A stretch of 64,000 bases of DNA from Tissierellales bacterium (GTDB taxonomy: Bacteria > Bacillota > Clostridia > Tissierellales > JASKZW01): contig JASLIL010000102.1 of NCBI GenBank assembly GCA_030152145.1, positions 5,317-69,316 on the forward strand, in the 5' to 3' direction. The position numbers and the translations under genes were made by a program. The notes under the pieces were generated by a model. The model had not been told where the DNA came from. It saw only the letters and a program-made list of their open reading frames with translations, and did not search any database. Shown in pieces: positions 25,166 to 34,224 of the stretch. Within the stretch, counting starts at the first letter, position 1; the number at the start of each line of letters is the position of its first letter.

Positions 25166-25186
25166 GGGGCTGGCCCTGCCAACCCC
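25166..25186 (-). terminator. hairpin after tyrS
   Basis: Arms 25166-25174 and 25178-25186 (GGGGTTGGC with GCCAGCCCC on the minus strand). The T run is poor, so it is a weak terminator candidate. Confidence 0.4.
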
Positions 25187-25193
25187 TAGAAAC

Positions 25194-26429
25194 CTACTTA
25201 AATTTTACCTGGTGGTAAACTTTCTTACCTTTTTTTATAAGGATTTTTCCGTCTATGAAAAGCTCTTCTTTTACAAGTAAATTAGGATCCTCTACCTTAA
25301 CCTCATCTATAGTAAGTCCGCCCTGTTCAATTAATCTACGGCCCTCTCCATTAGATTTAGTTAATTTTAATTCTGTTAATAGGTTTAAGATACCAATACC
25401 CTCTTTAAATAGGTCAGGGTCCATCTCTGTACTTGGGATATTTTCTGTATCCACCCCTCCCTTAAATAGGGCCTTTGCAGCTTCTTTTGCCTTTTCTGCT
25501 TCTTCTACACCATGGACAGTCTTAGTAACCTCATAGGCAAGTCTTTCCTTGGCTATGTTTATATCAGAACCTTCTAATTTTGAAAGTTCCTCTATTTCCT
25601 CCATGTCTACAAAGGTTAAAAGCTTCATAAACTTGATAACATCTCTGTCATCAACATTTCTTAGGTACTGGAATAACTCATATGGAGAAGTCTTTTCAGG
25701 ATCTAACCATATGGTTCCCTTTGCTGTCTTACCCATTTTAATACCAGCAGCAGTTGTAAGAAGTTTAAAGGTCATAGAGTAAACCTTAGCTTCTTCTACC
25801 TTTCTAACCAACTCAAAACCACCAATCATATTTGACCATTGGTCGCTGCCGCCTAGCTGTAGTCTACAGTCATACTTCCTGTATAGGTGGAGGAAGTCGT
25901 AGGATTGTAGTGGCATATATCCAAATTCAAAGAAGGTAAGTCCATCTTCAAGTCTGTTTTTGTAGGCATCAAAAGATAGCATTCTATTAATAGTAAAATG
26001 TCTTCCTACATCTCTCATAAACTCTAGGTAGTTAAGGTCTAGTAGCCAGTCAGCATTATTTACAAATCTTCCCTGGCCTTCGCTAAAGTCTAGGAATTGA
26101 GATAGTTGATTTTTAAAGCAGCTAACATTGTGGTCTATAAAGTCCTTGGTCATAAGCTTTCTCATATCTGTTCTTCCAGATGGGTCACCTATCATAGTTG
26201 TTCCTCCACCTAGTAGGGCTATAGGTCTGTGACCTGCTCTTTGCATGTGCATCATAGCCATAACAGTTAAGAAGTGGCCTAGGGTTAAACTGTCAGCAGT
26301 AGCGTCAAATCCAATGTAGAAAGTTAGGGGCTGATCGCTTCCTAGTAGTTCTCTAAGTTCTTCTTCGTGGGTAGCTTGTTCAACATAGCCTCTTTCCACT
26401 AAAATATCATATACATTTTTCTTAGTCAT
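25194..26429 (-). CDS. tyrS: tyrosyl-tRNA synthetase
   Basis: 411 residues, class I synthetase of the bacterial TyrRS type. Motifs: FYIGFDATADSLTLGHFLTVM (HIGH equivalent LGHF), QLGGSDQWSNMIGG for tyrosine/tRNA binding, KMGKTAKGTIWLD (KMSKS equivalent KMGKT) and a C-terminal S4 domain (GEGRRLIEQGGLTIDEVKV). The KMGK-containing form belongs to the TyrZ-like branch. It is the only gene behind a T-box leader, so it should be induced by uncharged tRNA-Tyr. Confidence 0.96.
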   Translation of the reverse strand: MTKKNVYDILVERGYVEQATHEEELRELLGSDQPLTFYIGFDATADSLTLGHFLTVMAMMHMQRAGHRPIALLGGGTTMIGDPSGRTDMRKLMTKDFIDHNVSCFKNQLSQFLDFSEGQGRFVNNADWLLDLNYLEFMRDVGRHFTINRMLSFDAYKNRLEDGLTFFEFGYMPLQSYDFLHLYRKYDCRLQLGGSDQWSNMIGGFELVRKVEEAKVYSMTFKLLTTAAGIKMGKTAKGTIWLDPEKTSPYELFQYLRNVDDRDVIKFMKLLTFVDMEEIEELSKLEGSDINIAKERLAYEVTKTVHGVEEAEKAKEAAKALFKGGVDTENIPSTEMDPDLFKEGIGILNLLTELKLTKSNGEGRRLIEQGGLTIDEVKVEDPNLLVKEELFIDGKILIKKGKKVYHQVKFK

Positions 26430-26461
26430 CTATTAAACCTCCTAAATTATTTTTAAAATTG

Positions 26462-26715
26462 GCAATAAAAAAAGGGTATCTCATCCTAGAAGGACGAGCA
26501 TACCCGTGGTACCACCTTAATTTGCCATATATTTAGCCTCAAAATCTTTATCGCAGATTTATCACGCAATAGTTTCCTATCGTACTCAGGAATCGTAATT
26601 CACTTCATGTTAGGTTGTAAACTTTTCACCAGCTGTTTACTCTCTTTACTTTAACCACAGGAAGCTACTTTTTTCCATCAAAGTTTATTATTCGAATTTA
26701 ATATGTATCTTAATA
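26462..26715 (-). promoter_or_regulatory. T-box riboswitch of tyrS
   Basis: Reading the minus strand, the leader holds AGAGAG followed by the GGTGAAAA loop of stem I, a specifier-type loop GTGAATTACGA with a TAC (Tyr) triplet, and the T-box AAGGTGGTACCACG (26505-26518), which can form the antiterminator. The terminator alternative pairs GGGTATGCTCGTCC with GGATGAGATACCC (26474-26505) before seven T. It accounts for most of the 347-base gap between the genes here. Transcription should read through when tRNA-Tyr is uncharged. Confidence 0.9.
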
Positions 26716-26776
26716 TAAAAGGAGATTAATGTCAAGTTAAATAGCTTAAATTTAAACAAGAAGAAAAGGCCCTGGG

Positions 26777-27280
26777 TTAGATTTTTTTCTTAATTTGATT
26801 TTTAAAGAGATAGTTTTTTAGATTGCTGTAATTCAAATGGTTTTCATTGGCTATAAAAATAGGCTTATTGTCTCTGGCCTTGTAGACATAGATTAATCTT
26901 TGGTCCTTGTTGTAGTTAAAGGCCAGCTGGTCCTTACTTAGGATAATTTCCTCCTTTAAGGGATCCTTAAGATAAACTCTCTGATCTTCCAGTCTTAGGG
27001 ACAGCCTATTTCTGTAGAAAAGATAAGCATTATAAACTAAGAGAAGACCAATTAGAATAGTGGAAGCCAGACTGCTGGTCTTATTTCTAATAGAATCTAC
27101 AAGGTAGACTATAAAGACAAGTTCAAAAGCTAGGTAGATTAATTTCTTAAAGCTACTGGCAGCAACAGTAAAGTTGTCAGTAAGCTTGATCTTATTCTTT
27201 ACAGCTCTTCTGTCCAAATAAAAAAGTGCTGAAATAATGGCAAGTGCAATTATGGAAAACATACTTAAATTATCATTCAT
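26777..27280 (-). CDS. uncharacterised membrane protein
   Basis: 167 residues from ATG 27280, which has AAAGGAGG upstream; the longer frame from 27334 runs through a terminator and is rejected. There are three or four hydrophobic helices in the first ~105 residues (LSMFSIIALAIISALFYL, LIYLAFELVFIVYLVDSI, LASTILIGLLLVYNAYLFY), then a soluble, Lys-rich domain with a beta-rich look (DQRVYLKDPLKEEIILSKDQ). I do not recognise the family. It follows the superoxide reductase gene but is separated from it by a terminator. Confidence 0.7.
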   Translation of the reverse strand: MNDNLSMFSIIALAIISALFYLDRRAVKNKIKLTDNFTVAASSFKKLIYLAFELVFIVYLVDSIRNKTSSLASTILIGLLLVYNAYLFYRNRLSLRLEDQRVYLKDPLKEEIILSKDQLAFNYNKDQRLIYVYKARDNKPIFIANENHLNYSNLKNYLFKNQIKKKI

Positions 27281-27295
27281 TGACTTTCCTCCTTT

Positions 27296-27329
27296 ATAAA
27301 AAAGAAGCCTTATTCCGAGGAATAAGGCT
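27296..27329 (-). terminator. terminator after superoxide reductase
   Basis: Arms AGCCTTATTCC and GGAATAAGGCT (27306-27316 and 27319-27329), followed on the minus strand by TCTTTTTT. Confidence 0.8.
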
Positions 27330-27340
27330 GTCATGTCAAA

Positions 27341-27715
27341 TTAAGCTAATTTTAATTCTTGGCTATTTTCCCATAGACCATGAATATTACAATAGCTAGT
27401 AGCTATTAGATGTCCTGATGTTTCTGGTTTAAATCTTAAAGTAGCAAATGGTTCTGTGAAAGTTTCAAATTCACCATGTGCATTGAATTCAAATTCACCT
27501 AATTCTAGAGGGAATTTTCCTCCTTCAGGTAAGAAGTAAACTTTAATCCATCCAATGTGGTGTTCTAAAGTATTAGGGTGAGCTATCTCTTCACCTATAT
27601 TAACATTAACTTCTACAACTTCCCCTGCTTTAAATGATTCTGGTGCATTTATAACTGGTACGTGTTTCTCACCTTTCCAGTCTCCGCTTTGAATTAAATC
27701 TCCTAATTTTTTCAT
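27341..27715 (-). CDS. superoxide reductase (neelaredoxin/class II)
   Basis: 124 residues, lacking the N-terminal desulforedoxin domain, so a one-iron class II superoxide reductase. The iron site residues are visible: Glu and His in GEKHVPVI, two His in HPNTLEHHIGWI, and Cys and His in YCNIHGLW. It reduces superoxide to hydrogen peroxide without making oxygen, using rubredoxin-type donors, and protects anaerobes during air exposure. It is monocistronic between a divergent methyltransferase gene and its own terminator. Confidence 0.94.
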   Translation of the reverse strand: MKKLGDLIQSGDWKGEKHVPVINAPESFKAGEVVEVNVNIGEEIAHPNTLEHHIGWIKVYFLPEGGKFPLELGEFEFNAHGEFETFTEPFATLRFKPETSGHLIATSYCNIHGLWENSQELKLA

Positions 27716-27828
27716 CTATTAATAGCCTCCTTAAAAATATGTTTCTAATCTTATCTAATCCTATTATACCCTCATATTAAAAATATACTCAAAAAAATTT
27801 AATATTTTATTAAGCCTAGGTCATAGGG

Positions 27829-27834
27829 TATAAT
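27829..27834 (+). promoter_or_regulatory. -10 element of the RNA methyltransferase gene
   Basis: TATAAT with a poor -35 (TTTATT, 27806-27811) 17 bases upstream. It overlaps the in-frame ATG at 27833, so translation must start further down, at 27866. Confidence 0.45.
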
Positions 27835-27865
27835 GAATTTAGGAAGAGGAAAGGAAGAAAAAATT

Positions 27866-29008
27866 ATGAAAAATATAGATTTAATAGCAACAACAACCTT
27901 TGGTTTGGAAGCAGTAGTTAAGAGGGAACTCTTGAACCTAGGTTATGAGGATTTAGAGGTAGAAAATGGCAGGGTTACAGTTAAGAACTGTCAGGAGAAG
28001 GATATAGCTGTACTTAATCTTTGGTTAAGGTCAGCAGAAAGAGTTTTGGTTAAGGTTGGAGAGTTTAAGGCCCTTACCTTTGATCAACTTTTTGAAAAAA
28101 CCAAGGCCCTTCCTTGGGAAGAGTGGATAACTAAAAAGGCTGAGTTCCCTGTAGAGGGAAAATCTATAAATTCCAAGCTTTTCAGTATATCAGACTCTCA
28201 GGCTATAGTTAAAAAAGCTATAGTTGAAAGGCTAAAGGAAACCTATGACCTAGATTGGTTTGAAGAAACTGGAGAAAAATATACTATAGAGGTTTCTCTT
28301 TTAAAGGATATAGCAACTCTCACCATAGACACTTCAGGTAGGGGACTTCACAAGAGAGGCTACAGGAAGGAATCTGTTATAGCACCTATAAAGGAAACTC
28401 TTGCAGCAGCTATGGTTCAGCTTAGTTTTTGGAACAAGGACAGATTTCTCTTAGACCCTTTTTGTGGGTCAGGTACTATCTGTATAGAGGCAGCTATGAT
28501 TGCTAGAAATATGGCCCCAGGTCTTTACAGAAACTTCGCTGCAGAAGATTGGCCAAGAGTTAAAAAAGAGTATTGGAATGAGGCTAGACGTGAAGCTTGG
28601 GATAAGTTTGATGGAGACACTGAGCTTAGAATTATAGGTACAGATATAGACAGAAGGGCAGTAGATCATGCCAGGGAAAATGCTGAGAGCATTGGCCTGG
28701 AAGATGACATCCTGTTCCTTACTAAGGATTTTAGAGAATTTGATTTTACTGAGGAATATGGGGTAATAATCTCTAACCCACCTTATGGAGATAGGCTTCT
28801 TGATGAACCTGAAGTTCATAGTCTTTATAGGGATATGGGTAATATTTTCAAGGCTTTGGAGACCTATTCAGTTTATATAATAACTTCAGAAAAAGAGTTT
28901 GAAGATATATATGGTAAGAAGGCTGATAGGAAGAGGAAACTTTACAATGGTAGGATAGAAGTTGACTACTATCAGTATTATGGACCAAGGCCTCCAAGAA
29001 AGGAGTAG
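27866..29008 (+). CDS. THUMP-domain class I RNA methyltransferase (YpsC/RlmL N-domain type)
   Basis: 380 residues from ATG 27866 (AAGGAAG upstream; the -10 overlaps the earlier ATG). A ferredoxin-like/THUMP region spans ~1-160 (ATTTFGLEAVVKRELLNLG), then a Rossmann methyltransferase with LLDPFCGSGTICIEAAMIA (SAM binding) and catalytic SNPPYGDRL. The family methylates guanine N2 in 23S rRNA (RlmL-like) or related RNA. Two bases later comes the cobalamin adenosyltransferase gene, so they share an mRNA. Confidence 0.9.
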   Translation: MKNIDLIATTTFGLEAVVKRELLNLGYEDLEVENGRVTVKNCQEKDIAVLNLWLRSAERVLVKVGEFKALTFDQLFEKTKALPWEEWITKKAEFPVEGKSINSKLFSISDSQAIVKKAIVERLKETYDLDWFEETGEKYTIEVSLLKDIATLTIDTSGRGLHKRGYRKESVIAPIKETLAAAMVQLSFWNKDRFLLDPFCGSGTICIEAAMIARNMAPGLYRNFAAEDWPRVKKEYWNEARREAWDKFDGDTELRIIGTDIDRRAVDHARENAESIGLEDDILFLTKDFREFDFTEEYGVIISNPPYGDRLLDEPEVHSLYRDMGNIFKALETYSVYIITSEKEFEDIYGKKADRKRKLYNGRIEVDYYQYYGPRPPRKE

Positions 29009-29010
29009 TT

Positions 29011-29541
29011 ATGAAAATCTATACAAAAACTGGAGACAAGGGAACTACTAGCCTTTATGATGGGGTTAGGGTTTCTAAGGACAGCGTTAGGGTGGAAAGC
29101 TATGGTACAGTAGATGAGCTAGTTTCTCATTTGGGGCTGGCTAAAAACTTTGTTAATAATGATCAGCTTTATCAGGAAATTACAGAGATTCAAAATAAAC
29201 TTTTCACAGTAGGTTCCAATCTGGCTACAGAGGACCCAGAAAAAATCAAGTACAAGATAGTTGAGGAAGATATTATAAGTCTAGAGGCTATTATAGATAA
29301 GTATATGAAGCTAATAGGACCACCAGAAGGCTTTATAATACCTGGAGCAGGCAAGGGATCTGGATTTCTTCATGTGGCAAGAACTGTCTGCAGGAGATGT
29401 GAAAGAAGAATTATAAGCTTACAGGCTTTGACCTATGTAGATCCACTGCTTTTAAAATATGTAAACAGACTATCTGATGTCATATATTCCATGGCTAGAT
29501 TTGTGGAGGAAAAGGAACTTAAGGTAGATTATAACAAGTAA
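29011..29541 (+). CDS. ATP:cob(I)alamin adenosyltransferase, PduO type
   Basis: 176 residues of a helical-bundle trimeric enzyme. Signature residues: MKIYTKTGDKGTTSLYDGVRVSKDS (ATP-binding N-terminus), ESYGTVDELVSHLGLA, and VARTVCRRCERRII near the cobalamin site. It makes adenosylcobalamin, the cofactor required by the methylmalonyl-CoA mutase encoded at 50275. It is cotranscribed with the RNA methyltransferase rather than with the mutase operon. Confidence 0.94.
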   Translation: MKIYTKTGDKGTTSLYDGVRVSKDSVRVESYGTVDELVSHLGLAKNFVNNDQLYQEITEIQNKLFTVGSNLATEDPEKIKYKIVEEDIISLEAIIDKYMKLIGPPEGFIIPGAGKGSGFLHVARTVCRRCERRIISLQALTYVDPLLLKYVNRLSDVIYSMARFVEEKELKVDYNK

Positions 29542-29670
29542 ACGTTATCTTTTTAACAAATAGCTGGAAATCAGTTAAATTCAAGGATATAAAGGATAAA
29601 TTCTTTGTCTTTTTAGCTAGCTTATGTTATTATAAATTACAAGTACCTAATATATTTAGTAGGTGATTAG

Positions 29671-30801
29671 ATGCTAAAAAAAGAAGATTTAAAGGGGTTA
29701 GTAAATGATAGTAATAGGTATAGTGTGTTAAATTATCATGTCCTAGAAAGTATGGCTGATTGGGTTAGGGTAGTTGATAATAATGGTAATGTTATCTATG
29801 CCAATAAGGCTATGAAAGAGGCATTAGGATCTAATATTATAAATGAAAAATGTTATAGCGTTCATGGTAGCGGTCAACCCTGTGGTTTTTGTATATCAAA
29901 GAGAAGTATGAGAACCCTTGAGACAGTTCAAAAGGAGGAGCTTATAGGTGATAGGCATTTTTCCGTTAAGAGTTCTCCGGTTTTAAATGATGAGGGCCAT
30001 GCTATAGCAGCTGTTGAAGTTTTTAGAGATGTTACTAGAGAGAGAAGACTTGAAAATGAATTGATAGAGAAGAATAAGAAGATGAGTAATGATTTAAATT
30101 TTGCTAAAAGACTTCAAAGAAGAATTCTGCCTAAAAAAGGTGATTATATGGGCTTGGCTGTAGACCACCTCTATATGCCGTCTGAGATGCTTAGTGGAGA
30201 TATGTATGATGTCTATAGCATAGATGAAGATAACATAGGTATATATATATGTGATGTGGTTGGCCATGGTGTTACAGCTTCTATGATGACTATGTTTGTT
30301 AGACAAACGATGAGGGCTATTAAAGATGAGATTGCAAGTCCGGGAGAAGCCTTGACAGAGCTTCAAAAAAGGTTTATTAGCCTTAATCTTGAGATAGAAA
30401 AATACTTCACTATATTTTATGCAGTTTATAATACTAGAACTAGAGAATTAAAGTATTCTAATGCAGGTCACAACTGTATACCTATTATGTATAACAAAAG
30501 AGAATTAAATTTATTAAAATCCACAGGATTTCCTATTTCCTTGCTTTTTAATGAAATATATTATAAAGAGAATTCCATTGTCCTTGATTTGGAGGATAGG
30601 GTGCTTTTTTATACAGATGGAATTACAGAGGTTAAAAACTTTGAAGGAATGGAGTTTGGTATAGAAAGATTGGCTTCAGTCGTAGAAGAGCATAGAGAAA
30701 AAGAAGATATTATAGATCAGATAATAGATAATGTTGAGAGATTTAGATGGGGAGAACAGGAAGACGATTTTGCAATGATTTTAATAGAAATTAAGGAATA
30801 A
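29671..30801 (+). CDS. PAS-domain PP2C (SpoIIE/RsbU-type) phosphatase
   Basis: 376 residues. A PAS domain spans ~25-130 (LESMADWVRVVDNNGNVIYANKAMKEAL) and contains CYSVHGSGQPCGFC, a CxxC-bearing insertion. A short coiled segment (NELIEKNKKMSNDLNFAKRLQRRILP) links to a PPM phosphatase domain (~165-376) with the metal Asp residues in SGDMYDVY and CDVVGHGV, NAGHNCIPI, and FYTDGITEV. Such proteins dephosphorylate anti-anti-sigma factors in response to a signal. No anti-sigma genes lie nearby, so the partner is unknown. Confidence 0.88.
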   Translation: MLKKEDLKGLVNDSNRYSVLNYHVLESMADWVRVVDNNGNVIYANKAMKEALGSNIINEKCYSVHGSGQPCGFCISKRSMRTLETVQKEELIGDRHFSVKSSPVLNDEGHAIAAVEVFRDVTRERRLENELIEKNKKMSNDLNFAKRLQRRILPKKGDYMGLAVDHLYMPSEMLSGDMYDVYSIDEDNIGIYICDVVGHGVTASMMTMFVRQTMRAIKDEIASPGEALTELQKRFISLNLEIEKYFTIFYAVYNTRTRELKYSNAGHNCIPIMYNKRELNLLKSTGFPISLLFNEIYYKENSIVLDLEDRVLFYTDGITEVKNFEGMEFGIERLASVVEEHREKEDIIDQIIDNVERFRWGEQEDDFAMILIEIKE

Positions 30802-30824
30802 AGATCTTGGAAACCAAGATCTTT
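30800..30824 (+). terminator. hairpin after the phosphatase gene
   Basis: Arms AAAGATCTTGG and CCAAGATCTTT with an AAA loop. Only a short T/A tail follows, so termination may be partial. Confidence 0.55.
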
Positions 30825-30845
30825 ATTCTATAATGGAGGATTTTT

Positions 30846-32144
30846 ATGGAAACTATAAGTTTTGATTATTCCAAAAGCTTTATAAAGGAAGAAGAAATGC
30901 TAGCTATGGAGGGAATTTTAGAATCAAGTCATAGAGCTTTACATGAAAAAACTGGGCTGGGTAGTGACTTTACTGATTGGCTGGACCTGCCAGAAAACTA
31001 TGATAGGCAGGAGTTTTTAAGGATAAAGGCTGCTGGGGAGAGGATAAGAGGGAATTCTGATATTCTTTTAGTCGTAGGAATAGGAGGCTCTTACTTAGGA
31101 GCTAGGGCAGTTACGGAGGCACTGACTAGTAATTTTAATAGTCTGGAAAAGGATAGGAAAAATCCTCTTCTTATATATGTAGGTAATAATATGAGTAGTT
31201 CTTACATAGAGGAAGTTTTTCAAATCCTAGAAAATAAAGATTTTTCTATAAATGTTATATCAAAGTCTGGAACTACTACAGAGCCTGCACTGGCTTTTAG
31301 ATTATTTAAGGAATATTTGGAAACTAGATATAGCGAGGAAGAATCTAAGGAGAGAATCTTTGTAACAACTGATAGAGAGAAGGGTGCCCTAAGAAGCTTG
31401 GCTGATAGGGAAGGCTATGAGAGCTTTATAATTCCAGATGGAGTGGGAGGTAGGTTTTCTGTTTTAACAGCTGTTGGGCTTTTGCCTATATGTGTAGCAG
31501 GCATAGATATAGATAACTTAATGGATGGCGCTAGAAGAGGCATGGAAGATTATGGACTTTTAAGTATTAGGGACAATCCAGCCTATCAGTATGCTCTTGC
31601 TAGGAACATATTAAATAGAAGGGGTAAGGATATAGAGATTTTGGCTAACTATGAGCCAAAGCTTCTCTATTTTTCAGAGTGGTGGAAGCAGCTTTTTGGT
31701 GAAAGTGAAGGAAAGGATGGAAAAGGTATATTTCCTAGTTCTGTAAGTTTTACTACAGACTTACATTCTATGGGTCAATTAATACAAGATGGTAGGAGAA
31801 ATATGTTTGAAACAGTTATAAATGTGGAAAGACCTCAGTATGATATTTTCATGAAAAAAGATAGGGAAAACCTAGACGGTCTTAATTATTTGGTGGACAA
31901 AAGTTTAGACCAGATAAATAAGAAAGCTATGGAGGCTACTATTTTAGCCCATGTGGATGGCGGTGTCCCAAATCTTATTATAAACTTAGAGAGGCTGGAT
32001 ACTTTTTCTGTGGGAAAACTTATATATTTCTTTGAGAAGTCCTGTGCTATAAGTGGTTATATTCTAGGTGTTAATCCTTTTAATCAACCTGGGGTTGAAG
32101 CTTATAAAAAGAATATGTTTAGGCTTTTAGGAAGGCCAGAATAA
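30846..32144 (+). CDS. pgi: glucose-6-phosphate isomerase
   Basis: 432 residues, slightly short of the ~450 usual in Firmicutes but complete. Motifs: [12 protein letters not shown] for phosphate binding, [15 protein letters not shown], signature region [34 protein letters not shown], and the catalytic Lys/His region near the C-terminus ([16 protein letters not shown]). It interconverts glucose 6-phosphate and fructose 6-phosphate in the cytosol. The start is 6 bases after GGAGGAT. It is followed by a palindromic hairpin shared with the convergent murC. Confidence 0.96.
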   Translation: METISFDYSKSFIKEEEMLAMEGILESSHRALHEKTGLGSDFTDWLDLPENYDRQEFLRIKAAGERIRGNSDILLVVGIGGSYLGARAVTEALTSNFNSLEKDRKNPLLIYVGNNMSSSYIEEVFQILENKDFSINVISKSGTTTEPALAFRLFKEYLETRYSEEESKERIFVTTDREKGALRSLADREGYESFIIPDGVGGRFSVLTAVGLLPICVAGIDIDNLMDGARRGMEDYGLLSIRDNPAYQYALARNILNRRGKDIEILANYEPKLLYFSEWWKQLFGESEGKDGKGIFPSSVSFTTDLHSMGQLIQDGRRNMFETVINVERPQYDIFMKKDRENLDGLNYLVDKSLDQINKKAMEATILAHVDGGVPNLIINLERLDTFSVGKLIYFFEKSCAISGYILGVNPFNQPGVEAYKKNMFRLLGRPE

Positions 32145-32145
32145 A

Positions 32146-32167
32146 AAAGTAGCCCTAGGGCTACTTT
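32146..32167. terminator. bidirectional hairpin between pgi and murC
   Basis: Perfect palindrome: arms AAAGTAGCCC and GGGCTACTTT around a central TA. Confidence 0.7.
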
Positions 32168-32171
32168 AAGT

Positions 32172-33569
32172 TTATATGACTTTTTGCTCCACGCCTTCTA
32201 CTAGTTCTTCTCCTATAAGATAAACATCTCCAGCTCCCATAGTTACCACTAAATCCCCTTCTTTAACATTATCTAGGAGATAAGTTTCTATTTCCTTGAA
32301 GTTTTCTATATAGACAGCCTTCATATTATTTTCTACTAACTTATTAACTAAGTCCTTGGAATGGATTTCGCCATTGTCGTTTTCACGGGCAGCATATATA
32401 TCCGTTATAATGATATTATCAGCATCAAAAAAAGCATTGCTAAACTCTTCTATTAAGAGCTTGGTTCTAGTATAGGTATGGGGTTGAAAAATACACCAAA
32501 CCTTAGATTTTTTTTGCTTTAGTGCATGCAGGGCAGCCTTTATTTCTGTTGGATGGTGGGCATAATCATCCATTACCGTAAATCCATTTATGGTTCCCTT
32601 AAGTTCAAGTCTTCTATGGGTTCCATTGTAAAGTCCTAAAGATTTTATTATATCTTCTATAGATATTCCAAGAATATGACAGGCAGCTATAGTTGCCAGG
32701 GTGTTGTATATATTGTGGATTCCCATAACATTTAACTTTACCTTGTAAAGGCAATTTTGGTTTATCAGATCAAAGGATGGAAGTCCGTTTAAATCAAAGG
32801 AAATGTTATCAGCCCTGTAGTCAGCTTCTCTGTCAATGGCAAAGCTTATAACTTCAGCTTCTGTTTCTTCTATTACCCTTTGGGCATTAGGATCATCTAG
32901 GTTGATTATAAGATGCCCATCTTCCTGGATATTCTTAGTATATCCAATGAAGGTATCCACTATGTGGTCTAGATTTTTAAAGTAATCTAGGTGATCCTCT
33001 TCCATATTTAATATAATAGCCATAGTAGGATAGTATTTAAGTACGTTTCCTTTGTATTCACAAGCTTCTGTAAGTAGATGTTCCCTATTTCCCAATCTAA
33101 CATTTCCGCCTATATCATCTAGTTGGCCCCCTAGTAGAATTGTAGGGTCTAAGCTGGATTTACTTAGAACGCTGGCAATCATACTAGTAGTAGAGGTTTT
33201 ACCATGGGTTCCAGATACAGCTATGGAGTTTTGGTAGTTCTTTATAAGAGCTCCTAAAAAAGTAGCTCTATCAACAAGCTCTATGCCTAGCTCTTTTGCT
33301 TTTAGAATCTCCACATTATCTTCTTTTATTGCATCTGTATATATACATAGGTCTATGTCCCTTGTAATATTACTGGCCCTATGGCCTATATTTATTTTAG
33401 CTCCATGATTTATTAAATCTTCAGTAACCTTGGATTTACTTCTATCAGTACCAGCTACAATATAGCCTTCTTTTAAAAGTATTTTAGCCAAGCCACTCAT
33501 ACTAATTCCACCAATACCTATAAAATATATATTTTCATAGTTCTTATCGTTAATATTGAATTCAAACAT
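32172..33569 (-). CDS. murC: UDP-N-acetylmuramate--L-alanine ligase
   Basis: 465 residues from ATG 33569, placed six bases after GGGAGGT; the frame extends to an ATG at 33599 without a site. N-terminal nucleotide fold FIGIGGISMSGLAKIL, ATP loop SGTHGKTSTTSM, NMEEDHLDYF, and the C-terminal DDYAHHPTEI and FQPHTYTRT. It adds L-alanine to UDP-MurNAc, the first amino acid of the peptidoglycan stem. It is transcribed alone, divergent from spoVG. Confidence 0.95.
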   Translation of the reverse strand: MFEFNINDKNYENIYFIGIGGISMSGLAKILLKEGYIVAGTDRSKSKVTEDLINHGAKINIGHRASNITRDIDLCIYTDAIKEDNVEILKAKELGIELVDRATFLGALIKNYQNSIAVSGTHGKTSTTSMIASVLSKSSLDPTILLGGQLDDIGGNVRLGNREHLLTEACEYKGNVLKYYPTMAIILNMEEDHLDYFKNLDHIVDTFIGYTKNIQEDGHLIINLDDPNAQRVIEETEAEVISFAIDREADYRADNISFDLNGLPSFDLINQNCLYKVKLNVMGIHNIYNTLATIAACHILGISIEDIIKSLGLYNGTHRRLELKGTINGFTVMDDYAHHPTEIKAALHALKQKKSKVWCIFQPHTYTRTKLLIEEFSNAFFDADNIIITDIYAARENDNGEIHSKDLVNKLVENNMKAVYIENFKEIETYLLDNVKEGDLVVTMGAGDVYLIGEELVEGVEQKVI

Positions 33570-33791
33570 GAACTGACCTCCCATAAACTCTAATTCCAAA
33601 CTAAAAGATAATTCAATAAGAAATTATATCATACTATGATAATAATAAAAAGCAAGTAGAATTATTAGTTTGTCTACTTAATAAAAAATAGAAATAAATA
33701 AAGGGATTTTAAAAGTTTTATAGAATATATATAATAGTGGGGAAAGAATACAGAAAATTCACAAAAATTAAGTGTGGAAGGGGTGACATAT

Positions 33792-34088
33792 ATGGAAGTA
33801 ACAGAAGTGAGAGTAAGAAAGGTGCAAGAGGACAGCAAGATGAAAGCAGTTGTTTCCGTTACATTTGACGAAGAGTTTGTAGTACATGATATTAAGATTA
33901 TTGATGGGAATGAAGGTTTGTTTGTGGCTATGCCAAGTAAGAGGATGGCAGATGGGGAATTCAGGGATACTGCCCACCCAATAAATGGTAGTATGAGATC
34001 AAAATTAGAAAAAGCAGTATTTGATGAGTATAATAAGTACTTAGAGGAGAATACAGATAGTGGAGATAATGCAGAAATAGAGGAATAA
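33792..34088 (+). CDS. spoVG: SpoVG RNA/DNA-binding regulator
   Basis: 98 residues from ATG 33792 (AAGGGGTGA upstream). Family pattern: [54 protein letters not shown] and a short acidic tail. SpoVG is a global post-transcriptional and transcriptional regulator in Firmicutes and also occurs in non-sporulating species. As in Bacillus it stands directly upstream of glmU, but its own terminator follows at 34094. Confidence 0.95.
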   Translation: MEVTEVRVRKVQEDSKMKAVVSVTFDEEFVVHDIKIIDGNEGLFVAMPSKRMADGEFRDTAHPINGSMRSKLEKAVFDEYNKYLEENTDSGDNAEIEE

Positions 34089-34093
34089 AGCAG

Positions 34094-34119
34094 AAAAAAG
34101 GACCCTAGGGTCCTTTTTT
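34094..34119 (+). terminator. rho-independent terminator
   Basis: Arms AAAAAAGGACCC (34094-34105) and GGGTCCTTTTTT (34108-34119) after spoVG. Confidence 0.85.
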
Positions 34120-34224
34120 ATTTGATATAATAGAATTAAAGTAAAAAAAATCATAATTATTATGGACATATAGAGTAAATAGGTTAAAATATTAGTGGAC
34201 ATGAATTAAAAATGAGGTGTTAAT

